Notes under the pieces: model-generated
What the model was told of the DNA's origin: nothing
Seen by the model: the letters and a program-made list of their open reading frames with translations, nothing else
Databases searched by the model: none
Source: PALSA-243 sp963743705
GTDB lineage: Bacteria; Acidobacteriota; Terriglobia; Bryobacterales; Bryobacteraceae
Direction: 5' to 3'
DNA length: 64,000 nt
Assembly (NCBI GenBank): GCA_963743705.1
Contig: CAVUQS010000020.1
Span: 1 to 64,000 of the forward strand
Made by a program: the position numbers and the translations under genes
Part shown: piece by piece, positions 8,412-16,498 of the stretch
Numbering within the stretch: the stretch's first letter is position 1
How the letters are laid out: every line of letters starts with the position of its first letter

Positions 8412-9838
8412 TGTTTAACGGGCGTCTGCGCATCCGGCTGCTTGCTGGCATCCGGCGGCGTCGAAGGTTGCTTGGTCGAATCCTGTTTGCTGGTGGAATC
8501 GTTGCTCTTCTTCGACTTCTTGGTGGAATCGCTCTTCTTCGGCGTCTTCTTCTTGCTCACCTTCGCCGGCTTGCCGCTATGGTTCTGCGGCGGGGCGGCG
8601 GGATCGGTCTGGGGCGGGTTGGCCGCTTTCGGTTGCGTGGCCGCAGCTCCGGTGGAATCGCCGGTGGAACTGGTGGTCGCGCCGGTTGTACCAGCCGCGC
8701 CCGTGGCTCCAGGAGCGCCGGCCGCGGGGGCGGCTTCGGTCTTTCCGGCGCCGGAAACCGACATACGGGCGTCGGGATTCTTATCGAGCACGTCCGGATT
8801 CACTGGCGTCGATGCGGTCACGGTGTTGGCGGTACCGCCGCCACTGCCAGCCGCGGCGGCGGGCACGCTATACGGAACGGTGGGCGAGAGGCGGCCCATC
8901 TGGGGCGTCCCGGATTTGGCTGCGCCATTCGTGTTCGGATGTCCGCTAAACGGTCCCCATGCTTTGTTGATGAGGCTGCGCTTCTCGCGGTTTTCCAACT
9001 CGTACTTCATGCGGTTTTCGGCCACCGGATCGGCGGCGGGAACCGGGCGCTTCATTTCCTCCAGGCGAGCCTTGGCTTCCTCGGCGTGCGCGCTCAGCGG
9101 ATAGTCGCGGACGATCTTCGTGTAGGCGTCGGCCTGCTTATCCTCGAAGCGATCGCCCATGTGCTGGTAATCCTCGCCCAGCATCCACAGGGCGTCGTCA
9201 GCGCGGCTATACAGCGGATATTGATCGGTCACGGCCTGGAGACGGTTGGCGGAGGCAGGGAAGCTGCCCTTCTTGTGGTATCCATCGCCGACTTTGAATT
9301 CGCGGTCGGCCAGAAGTTCCTGAATGTCGCGCAGTTTCTGCGCCACTTCCGGCGCGAACTTGCTGTTGGGGAACTGGACGAGCAGGTTGCGGCATTCATC
9401 ATCGGCGCGGAAAGCGTGCGTGGGGTCGCGATCGCTCTTATCCATCTGGTTGAACTGCATGTCGCAGATTTTTTCCTGCGCCTCGGCCGCTTCTTCCATC
9501 GTGGGATAGAACAGGATGAAGTCTTTGTAGTCCGCCTCTGCCTGCGCAAAACCGTGCGCGCCGCCTTCGCGATACCAGCTATCGGCCTCGAGCAGCTTGG
9601 CCTTGGCCAGGTATTCGCTGTTGTCGTAGGTGTTCATCAGCGTTTGCAGCACCAGGCGCGCGCGCTCGTACTGGCCGTGCTCGACGTCGCTCATCGCCTT
9701 GTCGAACAGCACCTTGTCGGGCTGTTGCGTGTCCTTGGCGATGGGATTATCGTAAGCCTTCTTACGGCAGCCGCCGGCAAACACCAGCGCCACCAAAGCG
9801 GCCACCATCCCCGTATTCCGTAATGCGTTTTGAACCAT
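8408..9838 (-). CDS. bamD: BamD/YfiO-like outer-membrane assembly lipoprotein with a long Lys/Ser-rich tail
   Basis: A TPR lipoprotein of the Bam complex that folds outer-membrane barrels. The lipobox FAGGC places the lipidated cysteine at residue 24. TPR-type repeats fill residues ~45-270, with the BamD-type NSKFAPEVAQKLRDIQELLADREFKVGDGYHKKG stretch (split by me into known blocks) near the middle. I start at 9838, because TAGGA lies 5 bases upstream; an in-frame ATG 4 codons earlier is less well placed. The last ~180 residues are an unusual Gly/Ala/Pro-rich region ending in KKTPKKSDSTKKSKKSND repeats, absent from the E. coli protein. It follows rpe by 36 bases in the same unit. The assignment as BamD is by domain order and lipobox; a paralogue is possible. 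Confidence 0.8.
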   Translation of the reverse strand: MVQNALRNTGMVAALVALVFAGGCRKKAYDNPIAKDTQQPDKVLFDKAMSDVEHGQYERARLVLQTLMNTYDNSEYLAKAKLLEADSWYREGGAHGFAQAEADYKDFILFYPTMEEAAEAQEKICDMQFNQMDKSDRDPTHAFRADDECRNLLVQFPNSKFAPEVAQKLRDIQELLADREFKVGDGYHKKGSFPASANRLQAVTDQYPLYSRADDALWMLGEDYQHMGDRFEDKQADAYTKIVRDYPLSAHAEEAKARLEEMKRPVPAADPVAENRMKYELENREKRSLINKAWGPFSGHPNTNGAAKSGTPQMGRLSPTVPYSVPAAAAGSGGGTANTVTASTPVNPDVLDKNPDARMSVSGAGKTEAAPAAGAPGATGAAGTTGATTSSTGDSTGAAATQPKAANPPQTDPAAPPQNHSGKPAKVSKKKTPKKSDSTKKSKKSNDSTSKQDSTKQPSTPPDASKQPDAQTPVKQ

Positions 9839-9874
9839 GATTCCTACCATTCCCAGTGGACTATTCGCGGACCA

Positions 9875-10549
9875 TCAACAAACTACCGCGTTTGCGCCCT
9901 CCGCGATTTTGCGCATTTCGCGCATCGTCGCCTCAGGATCGCCGCTGTGAAAGATCGCCGACCCTGTTACCACCCAATCACACCCCGCGCGGACTACCTC
10001 CGCGAGATTATCCAAATGAACCCCGCCGTCGATCTCAATTGGCAGCCGCAACCGCTTCTCCCGCCTCATCCGATCCAGCTTGCGGACTTTATCCAGTACG
10101 TACGGGATAAAGCTCTGGCCACCAAATCCTGGATTGACGCTCATTAAGAGCACGTAGTCGGCCACCGCCAGAATATCTTCCAGCACCGAAACCGGGGTCG
10201 CCGGATTCAACACGACGCCCGCCAGCGCCCCCTCTTTTTTGATCAATTCCAGTGTGCCATCCAGGTGCCGCGTGGCTTCGTAGTGCACGAGCACGGAGTT
10301 GGCCCCGGCGCGCACAAAATCCGTGACGTAGCGTTCGGGGTTTTCGACCATCAAGTGAACATCGAGATGCAGCCTGGTGGCTTTGCGGATGCACTCCACG
10401 ACGGGCGGTCCGATGGTGAGGTTGGGGACGAAATGTCCATCCATTACATCGAGATGCAGCATACGGGCCCCGCCCCGCTCCACCCGTGCGATCTCGTCTG
10501 CCAGGCGGGCGAAGTCCGCCGACAGAATGGACGGAATTACTTCAATCAT
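9875..10549 (-). CDS. rpe: Ribulose-phosphate 3-epimerase
   Basis: A TIM-barrel enzyme that interconverts ribulose-5-phosphate and xylulose-5-phosphate in the pentose phosphate pathway. Family signatures are intact: IPSILSADFARL at the N terminus with the first catalytic region, HLDVMDGHFVPNLT with metal-binding His and catalytic Asp, DVHLMV, MSVNPGFGGQSF, and EIDGGV with the second catalytic Asp. Phosphate binding is through VTGSAIF. It has 224 residues, the usual size. It heads the leftward unit that continues through bamD. An AT-rich TAAAAT lies about 15 bases before the ATG and could be a -10, but I see no good -35. Confidence 0.96.
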   Translation of the reverse strand: MIEVIPSILSADFARLADEIARVERGGARMLHLDVMDGHFVPNLTIGPPVVECIRKATRLHLDVHLMVENPERYVTDFVRAGANSVLVHYEATRHLDGTLELIKKEGALAGVVLNPATPVSVLEDILAVADYVLLMSVNPGFGGQSFIPYVLDKVRKLDRMRREKRLRLPIEIDGGVHLDNLAEVVRAGCDWVVTGSAIFHSGDPEATMREMRKIAEGANAVVC

Positions 10550-10702
10550 TTAGCGGTTGAGGCTATTTTAACATAGGGTGGGAATCGGGCCCGGTGAAGG
10601 GGTTGCGGCGTTTCTGATGGAAATGGCTGGTCCAGAGGCGGGGATGGTATTGAACCAGGACGCGCTGCCGCGACGCTCGCAAGAAATTGCCGAGTTGTCG
10701 TT

Positions 10703-11071
10703 TCACCTCAGTGGCAGACGTCGGACGCGAACGGTCTGGCCATCCGACGAAATTGCAGCCCCTTCAGACAGCGCAACCTGAAATTGCCGGCAAATCGATT
10801 CAATCAAGGCGGCCTGGCCTTCGGCTTGGCATCCTTCAATCCGAAGCGGCACCACGGACGGACGCCCGCTTCCTGCCAGGGCAAGATGCGCGTGAAAATC
10901 GTGGTCCAGTGTGATACATACCCGATCCTCTTCCAGAGCTCTTTGTAATACCTCCGGGTCGGTCGCCTTCTCCATTCCGATCTCGGATACATGCACTGCA
11001 TCCCGGCCATGTGCACGTAGGATCGCCGCCGCGCGAGGCGCGAGTCCCTGGTCCAGCAAAAGGGCGATCAC
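10703..11071 (-). CDS. DUF5615 PIN-like toxin-type protein
   Basis: A 122-residue PIN-like protein (DUF5615/Mut7-C-like). The family pattern is clear: LLLDQGLAPRAAAILRAHG with the first Asp, DAVHVSEIGMEKATDPEVL, and ITLDHDFHAHLA with paired acidic residues that would form a nuclease centre. The GTG start overlaps the stop of the DUF433 gene (GTGA). In this family the partner DUF433 gene usually lies directly upstream, as here, and the pair is annotated as a putative toxin-antitoxin module. Toxicity and nuclease activity are inferred from family and context only. Confidence 0.85.
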   Translation of the reverse strand: MIALLLDQGLAPRAAAILRAHGRDAVHVSEIGMEKATDPEVLQRALEEDRVCITLDHDFHAHLALAGSGRPSVVPLRIEGCQAEGQAALIESICRQFQVALSEGAAISSDGQTVRVRRLPLR

Positions 11072-11310
11072 GCAACGCGATTAATGTTCAGGCTCTCGTC
11101 GTCGACGGTCGCCGCCGCGAAGCGCAGCACTTGATTGAGGTCTTCGGCTTCCAGGAAGGGGTACTCGGCAATTAGCGCGGCGCGGTCAGGATATGTGACC
11201 AGTAACTCCAACACGCGGCGAACGGTTATACGCATCCCTCGCACGCACGGCTTCCCACCGCACTTCTCGGGCTCAATCGTGATGCGATCAAACGAGCTAA
11301 CCGTTGCCAT
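11068..11310 (-). CDS. DUF433 antitoxin-type protein
   Basis: An 80-residue helix-turn-helix-like protein of the DUF433 family. It shows the diagnostic block ITIEPEKCGGKPCVRGMRIT followed by VRRVLELLVTYP and a segment containing EYPFLEAEDLNQVLRFA. It precedes and overlaps the DUF5615 gene, the standard antitoxin-first order. A TAGACT six bases before the ATG could act as a -10 of a leaderless promoter, but no convincing -35 is present. Members of this class are thought to bind DNA and autoregulate the pair; I see no clear operator palindrome. Confidence 0.88.
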   Translation of the reverse strand: MATVSSFDRITIEPEKCGGKPCVRGMRITVRRVLELLVTYPDRAALIAEYPFLEAEDLNQVLRFAAATVDDESLNINRVA

Positions 11311-11454
11311 GTGTTCAGTCTAAACGATAGGCCTTCATCGGTGGCGCGGTCCAGGGCCGGGACTGGTGGTGCTCCGACCCGCACCGGCAGGCCTTCTTAT
11401 CCCGCGGATGCCGGTCGACCTTTTTTTGAGAACATGAAGGGAGAGAGAATCCAG

Positions 11455-11874
11455 ATGTCGCATGTGTCAAAACCTACCCTTGGTTTCCTGGCGATCGTCG
11501 CCTGCACTGGGGTTGTGGCGCAGACTCGCGTCGCGCCGGGCAACCTGATCGCGAGAGATGGCGCCGCCACGAGTTTCCCGGAGTGGATCAAGCAAACCGG
11601 GATGGCGGTCACCGTTGTCGCCGATGCGCGATTGCGGCCGGATGGAGCAGTGTCAGAGATAAAGGTGACTCAGGTGAAGGTTCGCCCCGCGGGACGGCCT
11701 GAGCAAGTGCAGGAACGAGCCGTGGCGGAGTTGCGGGATGCCGCGGTGTTGGCTGCGCGGACATGGAAGCTTGAGAATCGGTCTGGTGACCTGCCCAATG
11801 CGGTGGTAATCACGTTCGAGTTTGCGGGCGGAAACGTATCGACGTTGTTCCGCGCTGCTTCGGTGCGTAGATAG
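11455..11874 (+). CDS. Secreted protein with a TonB-C-like domain
   Basis: A 139-residue protein with a signal peptide (MSHVSKPTLGFLAIVACTGVVAQ). The mature part has the look of a TonB C-terminal domain: VVADARLRPDGAVSEIKV, then an Ala-rich helix (AAVLAARTWKLE) and a closing strand (VVITFEF). I start at the ATG at 11455, which has AGGGAGAG about 9 bases upstream; the frame is open for another 48 codons, but these look non-coding. The domain call is tentative, because key TonB residues cannot be checked without a profile search. It has no obvious operon partner. Confidence 0.6.
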   Translation: MSHVSKPTLGFLAIVACTGVVAQTRVAPGNLIARDGAATSFPEWIKQTGMAVTVVADARLRPDGAVSEIKVTQVKVRPAGRPEQVQERAVAELRDAAVLAARTWKLENRSGDLPNAVVITFEFAGGNVSTLFRAASVRR

Positions 11875-11972
11875 TGGCCGACTGACGCATCCGGCGCCTA
11901 CTGGCGATATCATGCCGGGCTTAACTAAATCCGGGCTTTTTGAGTGGCCTGCAAAAACCTACACTCGAGCCA

Positions 11973-12794
11973 ATGTCTTCGATGTTGGTGAGTGCGCCGA
12001 TCGCAATATTTGGCGGCCTCTGTTTGCTCGTGGTTCGACGAACCACGCGCCTGCGCAGCATCATCCGGGCCCAACTGGCAGCGTATCGCCAGGGCGACTA
12101 CCGGGGTCAATTGCAGATTGTTGAACAACTCAAGACGGGTAGCTCGGAGCCACCCTACTATCTCTTCTTCCATGGCGCGGCGTGTTATCAACTGGGGCGC
12201 CTCCAGGAAGCCGAGCGCGCGCTTCGCCAAAGTCTGTCGGCGGAAACCAACGCCAGGCTAAGAACCGTTTGCCGGGACGAGCTTGGCCGCGTGCTGATGG
12301 CACAGGAGCGCTGGGAAGAGGCAGAAGCCTGCTTTCATGACTGCATTACAGAGTTCCCACGTCGCGGGGGAGGACATCGCGCGATCGCGGAATTGCGTTT
12401 GCGGCGCGGTGGCGAGCGCCAGGCGGCGTTGGACGAGGCGCGATCGGCGGTAGCTGCGGACCGTGCTGAAAGGGCGGGTCGTGGCAAACTCGCCAAAGAG
12501 GATAACTCCGCGAACCTTGGCGAATCCCTGGCCTTTTTCGCATGGGCCCTGGCCGAAAATCAGGCTGACTCGGGAGAGGTTGAGAAGACGCTGAACGAAG
12601 CGTTTTCTGTTTGCGGCGAGGGCGCGAGGCCGATCCTCGCGGAATTGCATTTTTGCGCGGGCCATGCATACGCCGCGCTGGGAGATGCGGCCGAAAGCAG
12701 CCGCCATTTTCATTGCGCTACTGGGATCGATCCGGATGGAAATTACGGCAGACTGTCGCGGTCGGTGCAGGCTGTCATCAGTACTTACAACTAG
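11973..12794 (+). CDS. Membrane-anchored TPR protein
   Basis: A 273-residue protein with one N-terminal hydrophobic helix (MSSMLVSAPIAIFGGLCLLVV) followed by basic residues, then a cytoplasmic region of helical repeats. TPR-like motifs are visible: AACYQLGRLQEAERALRQSL, LGRVLMAQERWEEAEACF and HAYAALGDAAESSRHF. I choose the ATG at 11973, because TACACT (11960-11965) stands 7 bases upstream, consistent with a leaderless promoter. A TTG 11 codons earlier would place that hexamer inside the gene. The protein probably acts as a scaffold; no partner is evident nearby. Confidence 0.7.
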   Translation: MSSMLVSAPIAIFGGLCLLVVRRTTRLRSIIRAQLAAYRQGDYRGQLQIVEQLKTGSSEPPYYLFFHGAACYQLGRLQEAERALRQSLSAETNARLRTVCRDELGRVLMAQERWEEAEACFHDCITEFPRRGGGHRAIAELRLRRGGERQAALDEARSAVAADRAERAGRGKLAKEDNSANLGESLAFFAWALAENQADSGEVEKTLNEAFSVCGEGARPILAELHFCAGHAYAALGDAAESSRHFHCATGIDPDGNYGRLSRSVQAVISTYN

Positions 12795-12801
12795 CGGCGC
12801 T

Positions 12802-13338
12802 TTAGTGGCGCTTCAACGCTTTCGCTGCGCGAGCGAGGATCGCGGCGACATCGGAGGGGGCAGCAGTGGGGAACTGTAACGGCCGATGCTCTGGAATCTC
12901 CAGGTATAGAGTCGCGTTTTCTCCGCCCGAATAGCTGAAGCAAAAAGGAAACGGCGGGTCGTCCGCGGCGCCCCGCGTGGCGAAAAGGGCTGTCTCACGA
13001 GGATAAGTCCTGGCCGCCTTTGCGAGCCAATCCGCACGCTTCTTAAATGCCGCTACCTCAGATTCTTCGATGTAGACGACACTCTTCCAATCCAGGCCTT
13101 CCAGGTTGACGCGGACTCCGCGGAGTTGGCTGCCGGGTGAATTGGGGTCGGTTACGGAAAATGCGGTAAACACAGCGTGCGCGTCGCCGCTTTCCAGGCT
13201 GCCAACCGGCTCGGACCAGACCATGTGCGCAGTAGCAGCCGATGATGCAGCCTCCAAGGTGCGACGGGACGGTGAGGCGTAGATCGCCTGAGCGAGCGAA
13301 AGGCCTGACAACAGGAGAAACTTGCCCACAGTATTCAT
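12802..13338 (-). CDS. Secreted protein of unknown function
   Basis: A 178-residue protein with a clear signal peptide (MNTVGKFLLLSGLSLAQAIYA). I do not recognise the family. The mature part is mixed alpha/beta, with a basic helix (AFKKRADWLAKAARTYP) and a Cys/aromatic segment (FPFCFSYSGGENATLYLEIPE, spanning residues ~130-150). It ends in an amphipathic helix. It converges with the TPR gene (7-base gap) and follows the upstream exported protein by 18 bases on the same strand, so these two probably form an operon. Confidence 0.6.
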   Translation of the reverse strand: MNTVGKFLLLSGLSLAQAIYASPSRRTLEAASSAATAHMVWSEPVGSLESGDAHAVFTAFSVTDPNSPGSQLRGVRVNLEGLDWKSVVYIEESEVAAFKKRADWLAKAARTYPRETALFATRGAADDPPFPFCFSYSGGENATLYLEIPEHRPLQFPTAAPSDVAAILARAAKALKRH

Positions 13339-13356
13339 TGACTTGGCCTCGCCGAC

Positions 13357-14004
13357 CTACTTGCTCTCTTTGAACTTCAGCGACAGCCGATTGCCCCTCG
13401 GGCCATAATCCAACTGCAGGTCCTTCATCTTTACCTTCTCGAAAGCGAAGTAGAGCAGGCCGGCATCCGGTTGGTCGGTCTTCTTTTCCGCCAGTTGTTT
13501 GTCGTTCAGGAGCTTTTCGAGGGCGGCGTCCTTGGGTTCGTCGGCGTTCTGCATCTTCGCGGAGCCGTAGCCTCCGCCGCCTGAATCTGTGCCCGAACCG
13601 CTTCCGAGGCCTCCGATGCCTCCGCTGAACGTGGGGCGGTGCGAGGGTTTGTCTTTGCCCGAATCGTCGCCGTTATGCTTGACTACCAGCGCGGCGCGGC
13701 CAGCGATCTGGCTGGGGGCAAAGGGCGTCGATTTTTCGGCGTTTTCGAGGTCGCGCATCACGAAATCGTCGCGCGCGATGGTCACGTCCTTGCCGTATTT
13801 CGGCTCGACCTTGACGTCGAGCACGATGAAATGGCCGTCCAGGTCATTGCCCAACAGTTCCTTGACGTCGTCGGGCGTCATATAAATGGTCGCCGTGACG
13901 ATAAGGTCTTCGTTCTCGCCACGCGCCGTGCCGATGGTCTTCTTTCCGGCCGGCAAGAGGATCAGTACTGCCGCAAAAAAAAGCGCTGCCCCGCGAAAAA
14001 ACAT
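13357..14004 (-). CDS. Secreted protein with a Gly-rich linker, unknown function
   Basis: A 215-residue exported protein: signal peptide MFFRGAALFFAAVLILLPAG, then a beta-rich domain (VTATIYMTPDDVKELLGNDL; FIVLDVKVEPKYGKDV; FAPSQIAGRAALVVKHNG). A flexible GlyGlySer-type linker follows (residues ~130-155), then a C-terminal segment (LLYFAFEKVKMKDLQLDYG). The open frame extends far upstream, but that part overlaps recA on the other strand, so I start at the ATG at 14004. TATAAT lies upstream on the minus strand. I recognise no family; it may be an acidobacterial lineage-specific envelope protein. It diverges from recA with a 100-base gap. Confidence 0.65.
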   Translation of the reverse strand: MFFRGAALFFAAVLILLPAGKKTIGTARGENEDLIVTATIYMTPDDVKELLGNDLDGHFIVLDVKVEPKYGKDVTIARDDFVMRDLENAEKSTPFAPSQIAGRAALVVKHNGDDSGKDKPSHRPTFSGGIGGLGSGSGTDSGGGGYGSAKMQNADEPKDAALEKLLNDKQLAEKKTDQPDAGLLYFAFEKVKMKDLQLDYGPRGNRLSLKFKESK

Positions 14005-14104
14005 GAGAATTTCTCTGTCCCGATTATACTTCTCCGATGTGAAGCTCCGTTTCGTTACCGCTGATACAATATGAGTTTCACGCGAAATCAGGAGCAAAAA
14101 CGAC

Positions 14105-15166
14105 ATGGATGAAAAGGAGCGCTCGCGCGCTTTAGACCTCGCTCTCGGCCAAATCGAGAAGCAATTCGGCAAGGGATCGATCCTCCGGCTGGGCTCGAAG
14201 GACGCCATTGTGCCGGTTTCGGTGATATCCACCGGCTCGATTTCCCTCGACGGCGCTCTCGGCGTCGGCGGCCTCCCGCGCGGCCGCATCAGCGAGATTT
14301 TCGGACCGGAATCCTCGGGCAAGACCACCATCGCGCTGCAAGTCGTGGCCGAAGCGCAGAAGCGCGGCGGCATCGCGGCTTTCATCGACGTGGAACACGC
14401 GCTTGACCCGGTGTACGCGAAGAAACTGGGCGTCGATGTCGATAATCTGCTGGTTTCGCAGCCGGATTACGGCGAGCAGGCGCTCGAAATCACCGCGCAT
14501 TTGATTGCGTCCGGGCAGATCGACGTGCTGATTGTCGATTCGGTGGCCGCGCTGGTTCCGAAGGCCGAGCTCGAAGGCGAAATGGGCGACAGCCACATGG
14601 GCGTGCATGCGCGCCTCATGTCGCAGGCGCTGCGCAAGCTGACGGGGTCGGTGAACAAATCGCGCACCTGCCTGGTCTTCATCAACCAGATCCGTGAAAA
14701 GATCGGCGTGATGTTCGGCAACCCGGAAACCACCACCGGCGGCCGCGCACTCAAGTTCTACTCGTCGATCCGTCTGGATATCCGGCGCATCGCGGCTATC
14801 AAAGACGGCGAAGCGGTAGTGGGCAACCGCACCAAGGTGAAGGTGGTGAAGAACAAGGTGGCGTCGCCGTTCCGCGAAGCCGAGTTCGACATCATCTACG
14901 GCGAGGGCGTCTCGAAAGAGGGCGACTTGATCGATCTCGGCGTGGCGCAGAACATCGTCGAGAAGAGCGGCTCCTGGTATAGCTACAAGGGCGAGCGCAT
15001 CGGGCAGGGCCGCGAGAACGCGCGCCAATTCCTGAAAGACAACACGGATATCCGGCAATCGATCGATCTCGAATTGCGCAAAGCGCTGGGCTTGATCAAG
15101 CTGGAAGCCGCGCCCGAACCGGCGGCGGCTGAGCCCATCGCGAAGCCCGCTGCCGCGCGGCGCTAG
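14105..15166 (+). CDS. recA: Recombinase RecA
   Basis: A 353-residue RecA, the strand-exchange and LexA-coprotease filament protein. Walker A is GPESSGKTT (residues 67-75), the catalytic Glu lies in FIDVEHALD, and Walker B is in VLIVDSVAAL. Loop L1 (GEMGDSHMGVHARLMSQAL) and loop L2 (GVMFGNPETTTGGRALKFY) are complete, and the C terminus is an Ala/Pro-rich acidic tail. An AGGAG lies about 11 bases before the ATG. A TACAAT upstream may be the -10. I see no recognisable LexA box in the 100-base leader. It is followed 9 bases later by a RecA paralogue. Confidence 0.97.
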   Translation: MDEKERSRALDLALGQIEKQFGKGSILRLGSKDAIVPVSVISTGSISLDGALGVGGLPRGRISEIFGPESSGKTTIALQVVAEAQKRGGIAAFIDVEHALDPVYAKKLGVDVDNLLVSQPDYGEQALEITAHLIASGQIDVLIVDSVAALVPKAELEGEMGDSHMGVHARLMSQALRKLTGSVNKSRTCLVFINQIREKIGVMFGNPETTTGGRALKFYSSIRLDIRRIAAIKDGEAVVGNRTKVKVVKNKVASPFREAEFDIIYGEGVSKEGDLIDLGVAQNIVEKSGSWYSYKGERIGQGRENARQFLKDNTDIRQSIDLELRKALGLIKLEAAPEPAAAEPIAKPAAARR

Positions 15167-15175
15167 CCGCACCAC

Positions 15176-15916
15176 ATGACCGAAGGCGATCGCCGGCGCG
15201 CCATTCAGTTGAAACTGGCGCGCTCCGAAGCCAAACGCGTCGCCCGCATTCTCACTGGTTTTCCCACGCTCGACGCCGCTCTCGAAGGCGGGCTGCCGCG
15301 CGGATCGCTCACGGAAATTGCGGGCGGCCCGGCGAGCGGCAAGAGTACGCTGGCGCTCTCGATTGTGGCGCGGGCGCAGCAGGACGGCCTCTCGGCCGCC
15401 TGGATCGACGCCGAACGCGTCTTCGACCCCGCCTATGCCGCGCGTACCGGCGTCAGTCTGGAACGGCTGCCGGTGGCGCGGCCGGATACGGCGGAGGAAT
15501 CGCTGGAAATCGCGCGCCGTCTCGCGGCTTCGGGCGGCATCGAACTTCTGGTGCTCGATTCGGTGGCGGCGCTGACGCCCGCGCTCGAGTTGGAAATCGG
15601 TCTTGGAGAGGGCGGCCCGGGTTTACAAGCGCGCGTTTTGGCTTCCGGATTCCGCCGTTTGGCGCTCGCCGCGGCCAGAACAGAAACGGCTGTTCTTGTT
15701 TTAAATCAAATACGTAGCTCGGGCGGCGAATCGGCCGCGGAGAGTAGCGCGGGAGGTCCGCCGGTGAAGCTATACGCGGCGGTGCGGATTGTGCTCGATG
15801 TGTCTGAAAGCCCCGCCCGCGTGCGTTTCCGCATCTTACGCAGCAAGCTCTCGGCCGGTGCACGCACGGGCGAATTGCGCTTCGAGTCACTGCCGGAATC
15901 GTCCGGAACCCTGTAA
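15176..15916 (+). CDS. RecA-like paralogue directly downstream of recA
   Basis: A 246-residue RecA-fold ATPase, about 100 residues shorter than RecA. It keeps Walker A (GGPASGKST, residues 50-58), the catalytic Glu (E80 in WIDAERVFDP), Walker B (D128 in LLVLDSVAAL) and the NQIR switch (N177-R180). Loop L1 is altered (EIGLGEGGPGLQARVLASGFRRL, residues 140-162) and L2 lacks the RecA GVMFGNPETTTGG core, replaced by a Ser/Ala-rich stretch. The C-terminal DNA-gating domain is missing. The gene starts 9 bases after recA ends, so both are probably co-transcribed. ImuA is a comparable RecA-like accessory, but imuB and dnaE2 are not adjacent. It may be a recA duplicate specialised as a recombination mediator. 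Confidence 0.85.
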   Translation: MTEGDRRRAIQLKLARSEAKRVARILTGFPTLDAALEGGLPRGSLTEIAGGPASGKSTLALSIVARAQQDGLSAAWIDAERVFDPAYAARTGVSLERLPVARPDTAEESLEIARRLAASGGIELLVLDSVAALTPALELEIGLGEGGPGLQARVLASGFRRLALAAARTETAVLVLNQIRSSGGESAAESSAGGPPVKLYAAVRIVLDVSESPARVRFRILRSKLSAGARTGELRFESLPESSGTL

Positions 15917-15973
15917 AATCGGCCTCCCAGCGCATCCAATGCAAAAAAACCTCGAAAAAAGGGCCATTTTCTG

Positions 15974-16002
15974 TTGCCTTCGTTAGTGCCTTCCCTTATG
16001 AT
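15974..16002 (+). promoter_or_regulatory. Sigma-70-like promoter of the HU gene
   Basis: TTGCCT (15974-15979) and TATGAT (15997-16002) are separated by exactly 17 bases. The predicted start near 16009 gives a leader of about 60 bases ending in an AAGGAG ribosome-binding site, so this gene, unlike several neighbours, has a conventional leader. Confidence 0.65.
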
Positions 16003-16068
16003 TGAAACGTCAAAGCGCGGATTGGAAGCAATCCCGTTGGGGGAATCAGACTTCAAACAAGGAGAAAT

Positions 16069-16371
16069 ATGGCGACAACTAGAATGACCCAGACGCAACT
16101 GGTAAGATCGCTCGCCGAGCATTGCGAAGTGAATAACAAGGTAGCTCGCGCCTTCCTCGATGGCCTGTCCGGTATGGCGATCGCCGAAGTAAAGAAGAAC
16201 GGCGTATTCATTCTGCCCGGCATCGGACGGTTGGTACGCGTGGATCGCAAGGCGCGCACGGGACGCAACCCGGCAACCGGCGAGACCATCAAGATTCCGG
16301 CCAAGAAGGTCGTGAAGTTCCGCGTGGCGAAGGCCGCGAAGGATTCGATCGTTCCGCCGAAGAAAAAGTAA
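16069..16371 (+). CDS. HU/IHF-family nucleoid protein
   Basis: A 100-residue histone-like DNA-bending protein. The N-terminal helices (MTQTQLVRSLAEHCEVNNKVARAF) are followed by the HU strand motif ILPGIGRLVRVDRKARTGRNPATGE, with the Pro-containing intercalating arm (RNPATGETIKIPAKKVVKF). A basic tail of VPPKKK type closes the protein. An AAGGAG lies 5 bases before the ATG, a strong site suited to an abundant protein. It has its own promoter and a strong hairpin terminator, so it is monocistronic. HU versus IHF cannot be decided from sequence alone. Confidence 0.93.
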   Translation: MATTRMTQTQLVRSLAEHCEVNNKVARAFLDGLSGMAIAEVKKNGVFILPGIGRLVRVDRKARTGRNPATGETIKIPAKKVVKFRVAKAAKDSIVPPKKK

Positions 16372-16397
16372 CCGGACCCAAGTTCAGTAAAAAACAA

Positions 16398-16433
16398 AAA
16401 CCCCGCGCACTCCCTTACGGATGCGCGGGGTTT
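16398..16433 (+). terminator. Intrinsic terminator after the HU gene
   Basis: A 12-bp perfect stem (AAACCCCGCGCA / TGCGCGGGGTTT) with a 12-base loop is followed by TCTCGTCTT. The stem ends in A-T pairs and is preceded by an A-rich run, so it could act in both directions and also bound the leftward tatA transcript. Confidence 0.85.
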
Positions 16434-16498
16434 CTCGTCTTACGGGATATTGGTGAAGCCGAACGACTAGGCCCAACTTGCGGGCCGAATCTCGAAGC

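Noticed and set aside
10578..10781. Short open frame and tRNA-like stretch (GGTTCAATACC on the minus strand) in the gap after rpe
   Set aside because: No cloverleaf can be completed: the would-be T-stem pairs only three bases. The short peptide shows no family features and overlaps the DUF5615 end.
14005..14104. LexA-type SOS box before recA
   Set aside because: No matching palindrome of the known LexA types is seen in the 100-base leader.
14132..15175. Long minus-strand open frame opposite recA
   Set aside because: It is the antisense of recA, with no family features.
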